A stretch of DNA of 64,000 nucleotides from Rhodococcoides kyotonense (lineage in GTDB: Bacteria > Actinomycetota > Actinomycetes > Mycobacteriales > Mycobacteriaceae): contig NZ_FZOW01000014.1 in NCBI RefSeq assembly GCF_900188125.1, forward strand, positions 104,301 through 168,300, given 5' to 3'. The position numbers and the translations under genes are program-made. Numbering within the stretch: the first letter of the stretch is position 1; every line of letters starts with the position of its first letter. Under the pieces are notes generated by a model that was given only the letters and a program-made list of their open reading frames with translations, ran no database searches and was not told the origin of the DNA. Positions 16,643-28,509 of the stretch are shown piece after piece.

Positions 16643-18418
16643 TCAGCCGGGCAGGATCGGCGTCGCCTTCACTCCGGCGAGGCCGGGAACCTCCCGCCAA
16701 TATCGGTCTCCGGCCGGGTCGTTGTTGTCCAACTCGAACACCGCACGCGAATCGGCGACGAACTCGTTCGACGGCGACGCGTCCACCGACAGCACCGGCG
16801 CGGTCAGATTTCGGCTCGGGAGCGCGTCGAGCCTCGATCCGTCGGTCGTGACCTGCACGACGGGGACGTCGGTTGCGATGCGGACGATGACGATCGAATC
16901 ACCGGTGCTCCAGTCGAGCGCCAACGCATCGCTACCGAGCCCGTTGGCCACGGCTCTGGGCGAAGTCAGCGAGTAGAGCCCGTTCTCTTGACGCACGACG
17001 GTGGCGACGTACACGAGACCGTCGACGATCATGGCCGCACGAACTCCGTCGCGAGACAAGCGCAGATCCGTGATTCTGGAGCCGAGCGCCGTGACCGCAC
17101 CTGCGTCCACCGGAACCACCGACACCTGCCCGGTGGCCGGATCACGAGCTGCGCGAATGACATTCGTTCCGTCGATGACGGCCCATACGGCATTGTTGTC
17201 CGCACCCCACGTCGGCCTCGTGATCGATTGCCCCTCAGCCACCGGGAACGCGCCACTGTCGTAGCCGCCGATCATCAACGCCGACGACGGCTCGGGAGCC
17301 GGCCGCCCGGTGTCGGCGACGCCTGCGACGAGCGTACCGTCGGTGGACAGGGCAACCGTCCTCAAGTTGGTGACCGTTCCGAAATAGCCTGGTACAGGCG
17401 TGGTTCCGGTGTCATCGACGGACACGAGCCGCCCACCGACCACTGCATGCAATCCGACGGTGTCTTCCGGCGTACCGAGAGGATCGAATTCGGCCACGTC
17501 GAGCGTGGTCCATCCATCGGGTTTGGAGTTGTCCAGCGGCTGGCCGTCCGCCAGCAGCACGTACGGGCCGGAGATCTCGGCCGACGCCAACGTCCAGATC
17601 ACCTGCGCTGCAAGCAGTTCACGGTTCTTGGCATCCATCGACTGCAGACCGCCGAAATCGATACGGACACCACCGGATCCGACACCGACCTGCCCGGTTC
17701 GACCGTCCGCCTTGGTGATCGGTCCGCGGACGCCGACGTCGTCGGCGAGTTCGTTGGAGACCGCGGACTCCAACGTCGACTTGGGTCCGTCGATCAGCAG
17801 TTGCACGAGCTGGTTCGCCATCTGGTCCGACGCACCCGTCAGCCATCGCACGTCGGGAACGAGTTCCGAGCCCAGTGGATCGACGAAATACAGCGATTTA
17901 CGTTGGTAGGCACTGAAGAACTGGGATCTGTCGATGAGGACACCGGGAGGCAACTCGTCGATACGCCACTCTCCGTCGACCTTCACCATCTTGATCGTCG
18001 TGTCGACCGTTCCTGCGCCCGCCTGGTAGTCGCCGCCGGACGCCAACAGCCCCACGGTGTTGGACCGAAGGGTGTACTCCGCCTCGGTGTCCGTTCGTGG
18101 CCCGTACAGAAGGTCGATCTTGTCCGCGACAACGGTCTTCGCACCGTCGTCCCACCCGGTCGATGCCCCGCTCGTGAGGAACTGCCGCGCAGCCTGATGC
18201 CGGTTCGCGGAACTGGCACTCGCCGCGATGAAGTCCCGCACGAGACGGTCCGGTTCCCGACCCGCGGCCGGAGGCGGTGGCGTCGTGGTTTCCGCGCCGG
18301 CGGCGCTCAGCGAGCCGATCGCCTGCGGCGTCGACGATTCGGGCAGGCTCGCGCACCCGACGAGGAGCGCCAGGACACTGCACAGGACCACCAACGGCCC
18401 GATTCCGCGAGAATTCAC
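16643..18418 (-). CDS. lpqB: Lipoprotein LpqB, MtrAB accessory
   Basis: This 591-residue lipoprotein has an N-terminal signal ([17 protein letters not shown]) ending in a lipobox cysteine. A GerMN-like domain (around residues 180-330) and a WD40-like beta-propeller region rich in dispersed DGT/DGV repeats follow. LpqB binds the sensor MtrB outside the membrane and tunes MtrA signalling, cell division and antibiotic tolerance in mycobacteria. The GTG at 18418 overlaps the mtrB stop in GTGA, giving translational coupling. It matches Rv3244c. Confidence 0.95.
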   Translation of the reverse strand: MNSRGIGPLVVLCSVLALLVGCASLPESSTPQAIGSLSAAGAETTTPPPPAAGREPDRLVRDFIAASASSANRHQAARQFLTSGASTGWDDGAKTVVADKIDLLYGPRTDTEAEYTLRSNTVGLLASGGDYQAGAGTVDTTIKMVKVDGEWRIDELPPGVLIDRSQFFSAYQRKSLYFVDPLGSELVPDVRWLTGASDQMANQLVQLLIDGPKSTLESAVSNELADDVGVRGPITKADGRTGQVGVGSGGVRIDFGGLQSMDAKNRELLAAQVIWTLASAEISGPYVLLADGQPLDNSKPDGWTTLDVAEFDPLGTPEDTVGLHAVVGGRLVSVDDTGTTPVPGYFGTVTNLRTVALSTDGTLVAGVADTGRPAPEPSSALMIGGYDSGAFPVAEGQSITRPTWGADNNAVWAVIDGTNVIRAARDPATGQVSVVPVDAGAVTALGSRITDLRLSRDGVRAAMIVDGLVYVATVVRQENGLYSLTSPRAVANGLGSDALALDWSTGDSIVIVRIATDVPVVQVTTDGSRLDALPSRNLTAPVLSVDASPSNEFVADSRAVFELDNNDPAGDRYWREVPGLAGVKATPILPG

Positions 18419-20178
18419 GCGTCTCCTTCGCTGCCGTGCGGGTCGGGTGCATCGTCCGACGCGCGGGGCACGGTCAACGCCTTCGACGCGTTGTCCATCT
18501 TCGGGACCGCGACCGCCCTCGTGATCTGGTCGTTCGGGAGCGGCTGCCCCTGGGTGTACTGCTTCGTGCTCGGCTTCAGTGGCAACGGACTGCCGATCAC
18601 CTTGTGCCCGCGCACGAGTGGCAACGTCAAGCGGAAGCACGCACCCTCACCGAGGGCACCCCATGCTTCGAGCTTGCCGTCGTGCAGCCGCGCGTCTTCG
18701 ACACTGATCGCGAGCCCGAGGCCCGTACCGCCGGATCGACGAACGCGCGACGGGTCCGAGCGCCAGAACCGATTGAAGACGAGTTTCTCTTCTCCCGGGC
18801 GCAGTCCGATGCCTTGATCTCGGACGACGAACGCGGCGGCATCCGAGTTGGCACGCAGCCTGATCAGAACCGGCTTTCCCTCGCCGTGGTCGATGGCGTT
18901 CGCCAAGAGATTGCGCAATATTCGTTCCACACGTCGTGGGTCGACCTCGGCGACGACGGACTGATCGGGAAGATCGACGATCAGTTCCGTTCCGCTCTCC
19001 TTCGCGAGGTGCCGGACTGTCGACACTGCAGCCCTGGCACACATCCTGAGGTCGAGCTGCTCGGCGGCGAGCTCGGCCACACCCGCGTCGTGCCGACTGA
19101 TCTCGAGAAGGTCACCGAGCAGAGTCTCGAACCGATCGAGCTCGTTGACGAGCAGTTCCGACGACCGTCGCAGCGCAGGGTCCATGTCCCCGCTACCGTC
19201 GTGAATGAGGTCGGCTGCCATGCGGACTGTCGTCAGCGGAGTACGCAACTCGTGGCTGACGTCGGATGTGAAGCGGCGCTGAAGGTTTCCGAACTCCTCG
19301 AGCTGAGTGATCTGTTTGGACAGACTCTCGGCCATCTCGTTGAACGACATGGCAAGCCTGGCCATGTCGTCCTCGCCGCGAACCGGCATTCGTTCCTTGA
19401 GTCGTCCGTCGGCGAATCGAACGGCGATGCGCGACGCGGAACGAATCGGTATGACGACCTGCCGCGCAACCAGCATGGCGATCGCTGCGAGCAGCACCAA
19501 CAGGACGACGGCGCCGATCAGCAACGTTCCACGCACGAGCGACAGAGTGCGCTCCTCGCTGCCGAGCGGAAACACCAGGTACAGCTCCAGGGACGAGATG
19601 TCGGAGCCGGTCGGTGTACCGAGAATCAACGCCGGTCCGGAGTACCCACCCTGCTCGGGGTCGGTGACGGTCGCGAACTGGTAACTGATCTGCCCGTTCG
19701 TGACGAAGTTTCTCAGGCTCTGCGGAATCTGATCCGCGGGCCCGACCGACGCGTCGGCGCGCACGCTGTCGCCCTCGACGACGAGGACGGGATCGAAGGT
19801 GCCTGCCGAACCCGACGCCTGCCCTGCATCGATGTCTCTACTGGTGAGCTGCGCGCGCGCACGTTCCAGCCGAAGATCGAGACCGGTCGAGTCGTCGGCA
19901 CCCGCCAGCGAACCCTCGACGGTCAAACGACTGCGATCGAGTTCCTCGGTCGCGGCAGTGATCTTCGCTTCCAGCAGACGATCGGTGATCTGGCTGGTCA
20001 ACACCATGCCGAGAATAGTGATGACGACCAGGGACAGCGTCAGCGTCGACACCACCACACGCAGCTGGAGCGAGCGGCGCCACATGTGGCCGAGCGAGGT
20101 GCTCACCGAGCGAAACCAACGCAGGAGCGGCGAGAAGGTTCCGTTTATTCTGCGCCGCGAACGGGAGAACCAGATCAC
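18415..20178 (-). CDS. mtrB: Two-component sensor histidine kinase MtrB
   Basis: MtrB (587 residues) has TM1 at about 41-60, an extracytoplasmic sensor loop, TM2 at about 217-238, a HAMP linker, and a HisKA domain with the phospho-accepting H309 in [13 protein letters not shown]. An HATPase domain follows ([21 protein letters not shown]). It controls MtrA and thereby cell-wall hydrolases, dnaA and osmotic response. GTG 20178 overlaps the mtrA stop in GTGA. The C-terminal ~50 residues after the ATPase domain are Pro/Lys-rich and probably disordered. Confidence 0.97.
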   Translation of the reverse strand: MIWFSRSRRRINGTFSPLLRWFRSVSTSLGHMWRRSLQLRVVVSTLTLSLVVITILGMVLTSQITDRLLEAKITAATEELDRSRLTVEGSLAGADDSTGLDLRLERARAQLTSRDIDAGQASGSAGTFDPVLVVEGDSVRADASVGPADQIPQSLRNFVTNGQISYQFATVTDPEQGGYSGPALILGTPTGSDISSLELYLVFPLGSEERTLSLVRGTLLIGAVVLLVLLAAIAMLVARQVVIPIRSASRIAVRFADGRLKERMPVRGEDDMARLAMSFNEMAESLSKQITQLEEFGNLQRRFTSDVSHELRTPLTTVRMAADLIHDGSGDMDPALRRSSELLVNELDRFETLLGDLLEISRHDAGVAELAAEQLDLRMCARAAVSTVRHLAKESGTELIVDLPDQSVVAEVDPRRVERILRNLLANAIDHGEGKPVLIRLRANSDAAAFVVRDQGIGLRPGEEKLVFNRFWRSDPSRVRRSGGTGLGLAISVEDARLHDGKLEAWGALGEGACFRLTLPLVRGHKVIGSPLPLKPSTKQYTQGQPLPNDQITRAVAVPKMDNASKALTVPRASDDAPDPHGSEGDA

Positions 20179-20852
20179 GGCGGTCCGGCCTTGTAGCCGA
20201 CCCCTCTCACGGTCAGCACAACCTCGGGGTTCTCCGGATCCTTCTCGACCTTGGCGCGTAGGCGCTGCACGTGCACGTTGACCAACCGCGTATCGGCCGC
20301 ATGCCGGTAACCCCACACCTGTTCGAGCAACACCTCGCGAGTGAACACCTGACGCGGCTTGCGCGCAAGTGCGACGAGCAGGTCGAACTCGAGCGGCGTC
20401 AGGGATACGAGCTCCTCGCCGCGGCTCACCTTGTGCGCAGGAACATCGATGACGATGTCGGCGATGGACAGCAATTCGGCGGGCTCGTCCTCGGTCCTGC
20501 GCAGGCGCGCACGGACGCGGGCGACGAGTTCCTTCGGCTTGAACGGCTTCATGATGTAGTCGTCGGCACCCGATTCGAGTCCGAGGACCACGTCGACGGT
20601 GTCGGTCTTCGCCGTCAACATCACGATCGGAACTCCGGAATCGGCACGCAGCACACGGCACACGTCGATTCCGTTCATTCCGGGAAGCATCAGATCGAGC
20701 AGTACCAGATCGGGACGGTTCTCTCGAACCGCGGACAACGCTTGGGTGCCGTCACCGACCACGAACGGTTCGAAACCCTCGCCGCGAAGGACGATGGTCA
20801 ACATTTCGGCGAGAGCCGAATCGTCGTCGACTACAAGAATCCGAGGCTTCAT
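20175..20852 (-). CDS. mtrA: Response regulator MtrA (OmpR/PhoB family)
   Basis: MtrA (225 residues) has a receiver domain with D53 as the phosphorylation site ([13 protein letters not shown]), the acidic pair near residues 10-11, and K102-type switch region [10 protein letters not shown] winged-helix DNA-binding domain follows ([20 protein letters not shown] and [17 protein letters not shown]). It is essential in M. tuberculosis and controls division and peptidoglycan remodelling genes. It lies 4 bp after tmk and overlaps mtrB, so tmk-mtrA-mtrB-lpqB is one transcription unit. Confidence 0.98.
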   Translation of the reverse strand: MKPRILVVDDDSALAEMLTIVLRGEGFEPFVVGDGTQALSAVRENRPDLVLLDLMLPGMNGIDVCRVLRADSGVPIVMLTAKTDTVDVVLGLESGADDYIMKPFKPKELVARVRARLRRTEDEPAELLSIADIVIDVPAHKVSRGEELVSLTPLEFDLLVALARKPRQVFTREVLLEQVWGYRHAADTRLVNVHVQRLRAKVEKDPENPEVVLTVRGVGYKAGPP

Positions 20853-20856
20853 GGTC

Positions 20857-21522
20857 CTATGTTGTCACTTTCCCGCCGTCAGATGGCTGATTGAAGATGT
20901 CGGCGGCGAGTCGATCCGGATCCACGTCGGGCCCGACGACCTCCCACGACGACCCCCACTCCGCCGCTGCGAGCCCACCGTAGACCGCGGATGTACGGCT
21001 CTGCAGAGATCCGTCACGCTCGTAGGCGTCACGGGTACGCGACGCGTCGTCGGCCTCCCGTGAGGCGGCGCGCTCGGCAGCCAAGTCCACGGGGACGTCG
21101 AGCAGGATCTGTACGTCCGGGACGGGGACGCCGAAACGCTCGAACTCGAGCGCGCGAATCCACTCGACCGCTTCGCCGTCGGCGGACTGCTCCAACCGAG
21201 CCGCCGTGTACGCGGCATTGGATGCCACATATCGGTCGAGTAAGACGATGTCGTTGTGCGAGAGCGCTTTTCGCAGATCCGGCGCGGCATACTTGCGATC
21301 GAGAGCGAACAACAGAGCCATCGCGTGCACGCTCTGCGCGGTATCACCGTGCTCGCCGCGCAACGCTTCCGCTGCCAGATCGGCGTGGACCGAGGAGTCG
21401 TAACGAGGAAATCCGATTCGGGTGACCTCGAGGTCGTCTCGTTCCCACGCCGAGACGAGCCGACGGGCGAGCGTGTTCTTGCCCGCGCCGTCGACTCCCT
21501 CGATGACGATCAGTGTGCCCAC
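20857..21522 (-). CDS. tmk: Thymidylate kinase
   Basis: Tmk (221 residues) phosphorylates dTMP to dTDP. The P-loop GVDGAGKNTLARRL at the N-terminus, the DRY motif (LLDRYVASNAAYTAARL) and substrate-binding FPRYDS are present. The P-loop carries Asn in place of the usual Ser/Thr neighbour pattern (GKNT), as in mycobacterial Tmk. It lies 7 bp after ahcY and 4 bp before mtrA, as in Rv3247c. Confidence 0.97.
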   Translation of the reverse strand: MGTLIVIEGVDGAGKNTLARRLVSAWERDDLEVTRIGFPRYDSSVHADLAAEALRGEHGDTAQSVHAMALLFALDRKYAAPDLRKALSHNDIVLLDRYVASNAAYTAARLEQSADGEAVEWIRALEFERFGVPVPDVQILLDVPVDLAAERAASREADDASRTRDAYERDGSLQSRTSAVYGGLAAAEWGSSWEVVGPDVDPDRLAADIFNQPSDGGKVTT

Positions 21523-21529
21523 AGGAGCG

Positions 21530-23032
<1,503 letters not shown>

Positions 23033-23115
23033 CTAGCCTCTCCTGGTTGCGTGAAGTTTCTCCACCAAGGCTATCGGGTCTGGTTCGACGCGTGTCGTCG
23101 TACCTGCCCGTTTTC

Positions 23116-24357
23116 CTACGCTGCCCGATTCGGCCCGATCCGATGTCGCGCCAGAATCTTCTCTCGGCGCCGAGGCAGAATGTTCGCACGCGTCACGTCG
23201 CCGTCGTAGTGCGCCAGAACCCGCGGGTCCATCACACGCCGCCACAGCGGAGGTACGACGGCGAGCAGCACCATCGTCGCGTATCCGGCAGGCAGTTGCG
23301 GCGCCTCGTCGCACGCGCGCAGTGTCTGATAGCGCTTCGCCGGATTGGCATGGTGATCGCTGTGCCGCTGCAGGTGGTAGAGAAAGATGTTGGTGCACAA
23401 CCGATCACTGTTCCAGCTGTGCCTGGCCGAGGTTCTGACGTAACGACCGCGGTCGTTCTTCTCGCGGAGAAGACCGTAGTGCTCGACATAGTTGATGATC
23501 TCCAACAACAGAAACCCGACCGCTGCCTGTACCGCGAGGTACGGCACGATGCCGAGTCCGAAGATCGCCGCGAGCGTCCCGAAGAGGACGAGCGACATCA
23601 CCCACGAGTGCACCAGATTGCTCCGGAGGCTCCACGGGCGGATCCCGAGCCGAGAGAGCCGCTGCCGTTCCAACGACCACGCCGATACCAGTCCGCCGAC
23701 CACGCTGCGCGGAAGGAAGGTGTAGACGTTCTCACCGAACCGGGCGGTGGCCGGATCCTCCGGCGTCGCGACGCGAACGTGGTGCCCGCGGTTGTGTTCG
23801 ACGAAGAAGTGTCCGTAGAACGTCTGCGCGAGGGCGACTTTCGCCAGCCATCGTTCATGCTTCTCGATGCGGTGGCCGAGTTCGTGTGCCGCATTGATGC
23901 CCGTTCCCGCAACGAGACCGACGGTGACCGCCAGTCCGATCTTGTCGACGATGTCGAGTCCGCCGAACGCCCACATCCAGCACGCGACGAGCAGGGTGAC
24001 GAACTGCACGGGCAGAAACAGATACGTGCACCAGCGGTAGTACCTGTCGTCTTCCATCGACTCGATGTCCGCGTCCGACGGATTGTGCCCGTCCTCGCCC
24101 GCGAGTGCGTCGACGACGGGAATCACAACGAAGAAGATCATGACGCCGCTCCACCAGAAGATCGGCATCCCTGTCCACATCACGAGCTGCGACGGAAGGA
24201 GCGCGGACGCAGGTGCCAACAAGCCCAGCATCCACAGATAGCGCTTGTAGCCTCGACGACCCCTACCGCGATCACCTGCATCTACATGAATGCTGCTGGC
24301 GGGTGCGTCCTCGGACACACTCACTCGGCCGGCCCCACCCAACTCGAACCCCCTCAT
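23116..24357 (-). CDS. alkB: Alkane 1-monooxygenase AlkB
   Basis: This 413-residue membrane di-iron hydroxylase has six hydrophobic helices and the histidine boxes HELGH, EHNRGHH, the NYVEHYG signature and LQRHSDHH. AlkB hydroxylates terminal carbons of alkanes or acyl chains. It normally receives electrons from rubredoxin. In mycobacteria and most rhodococci alkB is followed by rubA, rubB and a TetR regulator; here it is followed directly by ahcY 83 bp on. An internal GTG near 24321 is an alternative start. Confidence 0.95.
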   Translation of the reverse strand: MRGFELGGAGRVSVSEDAPASSIHVDAGDRGRGRRGYKRYLWMLGLLAPASALLPSQLVMWTGMPIFWWSGVMIFFVVIPVVDALAGEDGHNPSDADIESMEDDRYYRWCTYLFLPVQFVTLLVACWMWAFGGLDIVDKIGLAVTVGLVAGTGINAAHELGHRIEKHERWLAKVALAQTFYGHFFVEHNRGHHVRVATPEDPATARFGENVYTFLPRSVVGGLVSAWSLERQRLSRLGIRPWSLRSNLVHSWVMSLVLFGTLAAIFGLGIVPYLAVQAAVGFLLLEIINYVEHYGLLREKNDRGRYVRTSARHSWNSDRLCTNIFLYHLQRHSDHHANPAKRYQTLRACDEAPQLPAGYATMVLLAVVPPLWRRVMDPRVLAHYDGDVTRANILPRRREKILARHRIGPNRAA

Positions 24358-24383
24358 TTCCGACTCAAGGTTGGTTCGAGCAG

Positions 24384-24411
24384 CTTATAACAACCCTCCG
24401 ACCCGTCGAAA
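24384..24411 (-). promoter_or_regulatory. Candidate sigma-A promoter of alkB
   Basis: On the minus strand TTTCGA (24411-24406), 16 bases, then TATAAG (24389-24384) precede the alkB ATG by 26 bases. The -10 is a good match; the -35 is moderate. Confidence 0.5.
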
Positions 24412-24445
24412 GGCCGTCGATTGGACCGGAAGTCGACCGACGGCC
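24412..24445 (-). terminator. Probable terminator after the APC permease gene
   Basis: ggccgtcg (24412-24419) and cgacggcc (24438-24445) form an 8-bp perfect stem with an 18-base loop that itself can pair partly. It begins 25 bp downstream of the permease stop and is followed on the minus strand by TTTCG. Confidence 0.55.
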
Positions 24446-24469
24446 CACCGAGTGTTCGGTCCCGAAGCG

Positions 24470-26008
24470 CTAGTCCGACGCAGTGGCGGTGGCGGCAGCC
24501 TCTCGTTCGCGGAGTGTCTTCTCGACATTGCGCTTGCTGTACGCGAAATAGATGACGACGCCGATCGCCATCCAGACGAGGAATCGGATCCAGGTCTCGA
24601 CGGACAGGTTCACCATCAACCACAAGCACGCGACGACGGCCAGAATCGGAATCACCGGCATCAACGGCACCTTGAAGCCTCGGGGCAGATCGGGACGTGT
24701 GCGGCGCAGGACGATCACACCGATGGACACGAGAACGAACGCGAACAACGTGCCGATGTTCACCATCTCCTCCAGCGTGCCGATCGGGAAGAACGCGGCG
24801 AGGACGGCAACGACGAAGCCGACGATGAGCGTGATCCGGACCGGAGTGCCGCGTCGACCGGTACGAGCCAGGCCTCGCGGCGCAAGACCGTCGCGCGACA
24901 TCGCGAACAGCACACGAGTCTGGCCGAGCATCAACACCATGACGACGGTCGTCAGACCTGCCAGTGCGCCGAACGAGATGATGTTCTTGGCCCAGGTGAG
25001 ACCGTTGATGTCGAACGCCGTTGCCAGCGTCGACGTCTCCCCTGCCAATTCCGTGTACTTGACCATGCCGGTCAGAACCAGGGTCACGGCGACGTACAGG
25101 ACTGTCACGATTGCGAGCGACCCGAGAATGCCGCGCGGGAGCGCCTTCTGAGGTTCCTTGGTCTCTTCGGCGGTGGTGGCGACGACGTCGAAACCGATGA
25201 ACGCGAAGAACACGAGGCTCGCGGCCGCGAGAAGGCCGTACCAACCGAACGTGCTGCCGCCTGCGCCCGTGACGAAGGAGAACAGCGACTGGTGAATACC
25301 CTCGCCGGTGGATCCGGCCTCGGACGGCGGGATGTACGGCGAGTAGTTGTCCGCCTTGATGTAGAACGCACCGACGATCACGACCAACAGCACGACCGCG
25401 ACCTTGATCGCGGTGATGACCAGTGAGACTCGCGAGGACAACTTGGTGCCGGTTGCGAGCAGCACGGTGATGATCAGGACGATCACCAGCGCACCCCAGT
25501 CGAAGTCCAGTGAGCCGATGGTCGTCGTCGGCGACACCGAACCGAGAACCTCACCCAGATAAAGGGACCAGCCCTTCGCGACCACCGACGACGCCAGCGC
25601 GAATTCCAGGATGAGGTCCCACCCGATGATCCAGGCGACGAACTCGCCGAAGGTGGCGTACGAGAAGGTGTACGCACTACCTGCCACGGGGACTGTCGAC
25701 GCGAACTCCGCGTAACACAGGGCCGCGAGGCCACAGGCCACTGCGGCCAGCACGAAGGCGAGCGACACCGACGGTCCTGCGACGTTGCCTGCGGTGCGTG
25801 CGGTCAACGTGAAGATGCCGGCACCGATGACGACCGCGACGCCGAAGACCGTCAGGTCCCACGACGTCAGATCCTTGCGGAGTTTCGTGTCCGGTTCGTC
25901 GGTGTCTCGCATCGATTGCTCGACGGACTTGGTCCGGAAGAGTCCGGTCCGACGTGTCCTGTCCGTCGTCTTTCCGGGACGTTCGCTGTCGGCGCGCTGT
26001 TGATCCAT
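24470..26008 (-). CDS. APC-family amino acid permease
   Basis: This 512-residue integral-membrane transporter of the amino acid-polyamine-organocation superfamily resembles the cationic amino acid transporter group (YfnA/CAT type, Rv3253c). The N-terminal FGVAVVIGAGIFTLTARTAG and GFDVVATTAEETKEPQKALP (between TM6 and TM7) are hallmark motifs. About 12 hydrophobic segments are visible. The N-terminal ~45 residues are charged and cytoplasmic; ATG near 25912 (MRDTDEPDTK) would shorten them. Substrate is not identifiable from sequence. Confidence 0.9.
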   Translation of the reverse strand: MDQQRADSERPGKTTDRTRRTGLFRTKSVEQSMRDTDEPDTKLRKDLTSWDLTVFGVAVVIGAGIFTLTARTAGNVAGPSVSLAFVLAAVACGLAALCYAEFASTVPVAGSAYTFSYATFGEFVAWIIGWDLILEFALASSVVAKGWSLYLGEVLGSVSPTTTIGSLDFDWGALVIVLIITVLLATGTKLSSRVSLVITAIKVAVVLLVVIVGAFYIKADNYSPYIPPSEAGSTGEGIHQSLFSFVTGAGGSTFGWYGLLAAASLVFFAFIGFDVVATTAEETKEPQKALPRGILGSLAIVTVLYVAVTLVLTGMVKYTELAGETSTLATAFDINGLTWAKNIISFGALAGLTTVVMVLMLGQTRVLFAMSRDGLAPRGLARTGRRGTPVRITLIVGFVVAVLAAFFPIGTLEEMVNIGTLFAFVLVSIGVIVLRRTRPDLPRGFKVPLMPVIPILAVVACLWLMVNLSVETWIRFLVWMAIGVVIYFAYSKRNVEKTLREREAAATATASD

Positions 26009-26068
26009 GAGTCCTACCTGTCGACAGTCTTGTTTCGAGCACTTGGTGCGTGATGTATGTCTCGTACG

Positions 26069-27292
26069 CTAGCCGACTGTGGCACTGAACACTTCCGCGG
26101 CTCCCCACCGGGCGTGTACTGCCAGGACAGGATCCGCTGCGGACACCCACACCGACGATCCGCGTTCCAGAACCAGCTCGGTGTCGCCGTCGTCGAGTGC
26201 GACGCGTCCGGCGGTGCACAGCACGATGCGCGGCCCCGCGCCGTCGAGTTTGACAGACTGGCCGTCGTCGAGCGACGCCCGCGACAGCGCGAATTCCGGT
26301 GCAGGTGTGGAGTACAGCACTGGTGACTCGGCGGAGTCGGACACAGGATCGAGGATGCTGACCTCAGCGGGCTCGAAATCCAGCACACGCAGCAGTTCCG
26401 GGACGTCGACGTGCTTCGGCGTCAGACCGCCGCGCAGAACGTTGTCCGAATTGGCCATGATCTCGACACCGGTGCCCGACAGGTACGCGTGCAGGTTGCC
26501 CGCGTCGAGGTACAGACCTTGGCCAGGCGACAACGTCACGCGGTTGAGCAACATCGCGGCGAGGACACCTGCGTCACCGGGATAGGACTCGCCGAGTTCG
26601 AGCAACGTTTTCGCCTCGGTGACGAACTTGCCGCCGTCGGACTGTGCGCGGGTGGACAGGTAATCCACCAATCCGTCGGCGACGAGAGGCAGGAGCGCGT
26701 CCAACGCAGGTCCCGGCAGCGTGATCCAGGACGTGAACACCGTGCGCAGCCCCGCGTCGTCCGGCTGATCGGCGAGCAATGAGCGGTACCCCGACAGCGC
26801 CTCGACACCGAGGGCGTCGATGAACTCGACCGTCTCGCGAGGGCATCGGAAGCCTGCCAGTGCGTGGAACTCGGTCAGCGCGACGATGAGCTCGGGCTTG
26901 TGGTTGGCGTCGCGATAGTTGCGAACCGGTGAGTCGATGGGAACGTGCCGACTCTCCTCGCGCGCGAAACCCTCCTTCGCCTGTTCCGCGCTCGGGTGCG
27001 CCTGAAGCGACAGTGGCTCGTCGGCAGCAAGAAGTTTCAGAAGGAACGGTAATCGGCCCTCGTAGGTCCGCGCGGTGTCGGCTCCCAGCTCACGAACCGG
27101 ATCCTCGTCGATCCGGGTCAGCAGCGATTGCTTCGACGGCCCGTCACCGATCTGCGCCGGATCGGCCGGATGTGCACCGAGCCAGATCTCCGCTTCGGGA
27201 TGTTCGGACGGCACCGTATGACCACGGAGCTCGGCAAGTGATGTCCGTGACCCCCACGCGTACGACCTGACTGCTCCGTGCAGAACGTGCAC
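26069..27292 (-). CDS. manA: Mannose-6-phosphate isomerase, class I
   Basis: ManA (407 residues, GTG start) interconverts fructose-6-P and mannose-6-P at the entry to GDP-mannose. The zinc-site segments are visible: LQAHPSAEQAKEGF, NHKPELIVALTEFHALAGF (H, E ligands) and YLDAGNLHAYLSGTGVEIMANSDN. Its GTG shares one base with the stop of the SIS-domain gene upstream. Together with manB (28510-29886) and manC (34995-36083) it forms a GDP-mannose pathway for mannolipids, arabinomannan and glycoproteins. Confidence 0.96.
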   Translation of the reverse strand: MHVLHGAVRSYAWGSRTSLAELRGHTVPSEHPEAEIWLGAHPADPAQIGDGPSKQSLLTRIDEDPVRELGADTARTYEGRLPFLLKLLAADEPLSLQAHPSAEQAKEGFAREESRHVPIDSPVRNYRDANHKPELIVALTEFHALAGFRCPRETVEFIDALGVEALSGYRSLLADQPDDAGLRTVFTSWITLPGPALDALLPLVADGLVDYLSTRAQSDGGKFVTEAKTLLELGESYPGDAGVLAAMLLNRVTLSPGQGLYLDAGNLHAYLSGTGVEIMANSDNVLRGGLTPKHVDVPELLRVLDFEPAEVSILDPVSDSAESPVLYSTPAPEFALSRASLDDGQSVKLDGAGPRIVLCTAGRVALDDGDTELVLERGSSVWVSAADPVLAVHARWGAAEVFSATVG

Positions 27293-28449
27293 TACCTACC
27301 GCCCATCACATGTAGATACGCGGCAGCCATCTCCAACCGCGTTGCCAACAACGTCATCGATCCGAGCTCGTCCGGCTTCGCCGCGTCGAGCCCCGTGTTC
27401 GCACGCGCACCTGAATCCCGCGAGCCGGCATGCGTGTACCCGGAACCGGGGATCTCGAACATCGATGTATCCGCGGACAGTACTTCCACATCCGGGACGG
27501 CAGCCGTCCGGCGCTCCGTCGTCGCCACGGCATCGGGCGCAGCGAACACCATCACACGCACAGGCGGTTGCGGCCTCGGACCGTCCACTTGCTCGTCGTG
27601 AAAGAACGGGTCGTACTGCGCGGCGCTGTCGGTCGAGGCGACGCGTCCCGCCGCGATGGCAGCGGCAACGACGTCGCCGAGTTCGCCGGTGGCGCTCACG
27701 ATGCCTGCGGCACGGAACAGAATTTCGCCGGCGTGACGGGCTACCTCGACGGCCACCGGGCTGGACCCGGTCAGTACGACGCGTGCCCCGGACATCCTGG
27801 CAGCCAAGGATTTCGCGGGGTTGTGGAACACCTCGTGCGACGGGTGGTTTCGCGCCGCTTCACCGTCGAGGAGATCTGCCAGCACGTCCAGGTCTGGTAA
27901 CAAGGGCCGATACGCGCCGTCTGCGAGAGCTCCGAGCACAGCGATGTCCGCAGCGAGATAGCGCATCACCGTATTGTGTTCTCGCACTGCGATTCTCGGC
28001 GGAACGAATATTCCGCGGCCCGCGGCAGCTGATCTCAACGGCCCTTCGTCCGGAGTCACGAGGACGGTCTCGGCACCGCGCCGCACTGCAGCCGACGTCG
28101 ACTCCGCCAATCGTGGATCGCCTGCGTCGTCACCACAGACGAGTACGACGTCGAGGGGGCCGACCCACGGCGGGGTTCCCGCAGCGTGGACGAGGGGGAC
28201 GCCGATCCGAGCACCGAGGGCTGCGACGAGAATCGACGCGGCACGTCCGGCCCGACCGTCGCCACAGACGAACACGACACTACGAGGGCGCAGATCCTGC
28301 AGCCGTCCGGACACCGACTCGACGACCGCCGCTGCGGTGGCTCGGACCTGGGCGCCTGCCAAGGCGGCGCTCCGGAGAACGCCGTCCACGTCGGCCGCAA
28401 CCAGCGCAGCGGAGTCGTCGAGATCGAACAAGGGTGAGGGGGCAGTCAT
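27292..28449 (-). CDS. SIS-domain protein, Rv3256c/TobH-like
   Basis: This 385-residue protein carries two sugar-isomerase-like halves (SVVFVCGDGRAGRAASILVA and LTGSSPVAVEVARHAGEILF) resembling phosphoglucose/phosphomannose isomerases. The order manB, this gene, manA is conserved in actinobacteria, which points to a role in mannose metabolism. Enzyme activity has not been assigned to my knowledge. It lies 60 bp after manB and abuts manA. Confidence 0.82.
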   Translation of the reverse strand: MTAPSPLFDLDDSAALVAADVDGVLRSAALAGAQVRATAAAVVESVSGRLQDLRPRSVVFVCGDGRAGRAASILVAALGARIGVPLVHAAGTPPWVGPLDVVLVCGDDAGDPRLAESTSAAVRRGAETVLVTPDEGPLRSAAAGRGIFVPPRIAVREHNTVMRYLAADIAVLGALADGAYRPLLPDLDVLADLLDGEAARNHPSHEVFHNPAKSLAARMSGARVVLTGSSPVAVEVARHAGEILFRAAGIVSATGELGDVVAAAIAAGRVASTDSAAQYDPFFHDEQVDGPRPQPPVRVMVFAAPDAVATTERRTAAVPDVEVLSADTSMFEIPGSGYTHAGSRDSGARANTGLDAAKPDELGSMTLLATRLEMAAAYLHVMGGR

Positions 28450-28509
28450 GGTCGTTCGACACCGTCCTTTCCTCGCCCGACTCGCGTGTTCACTCCGACT
28501 ACAGAACCA

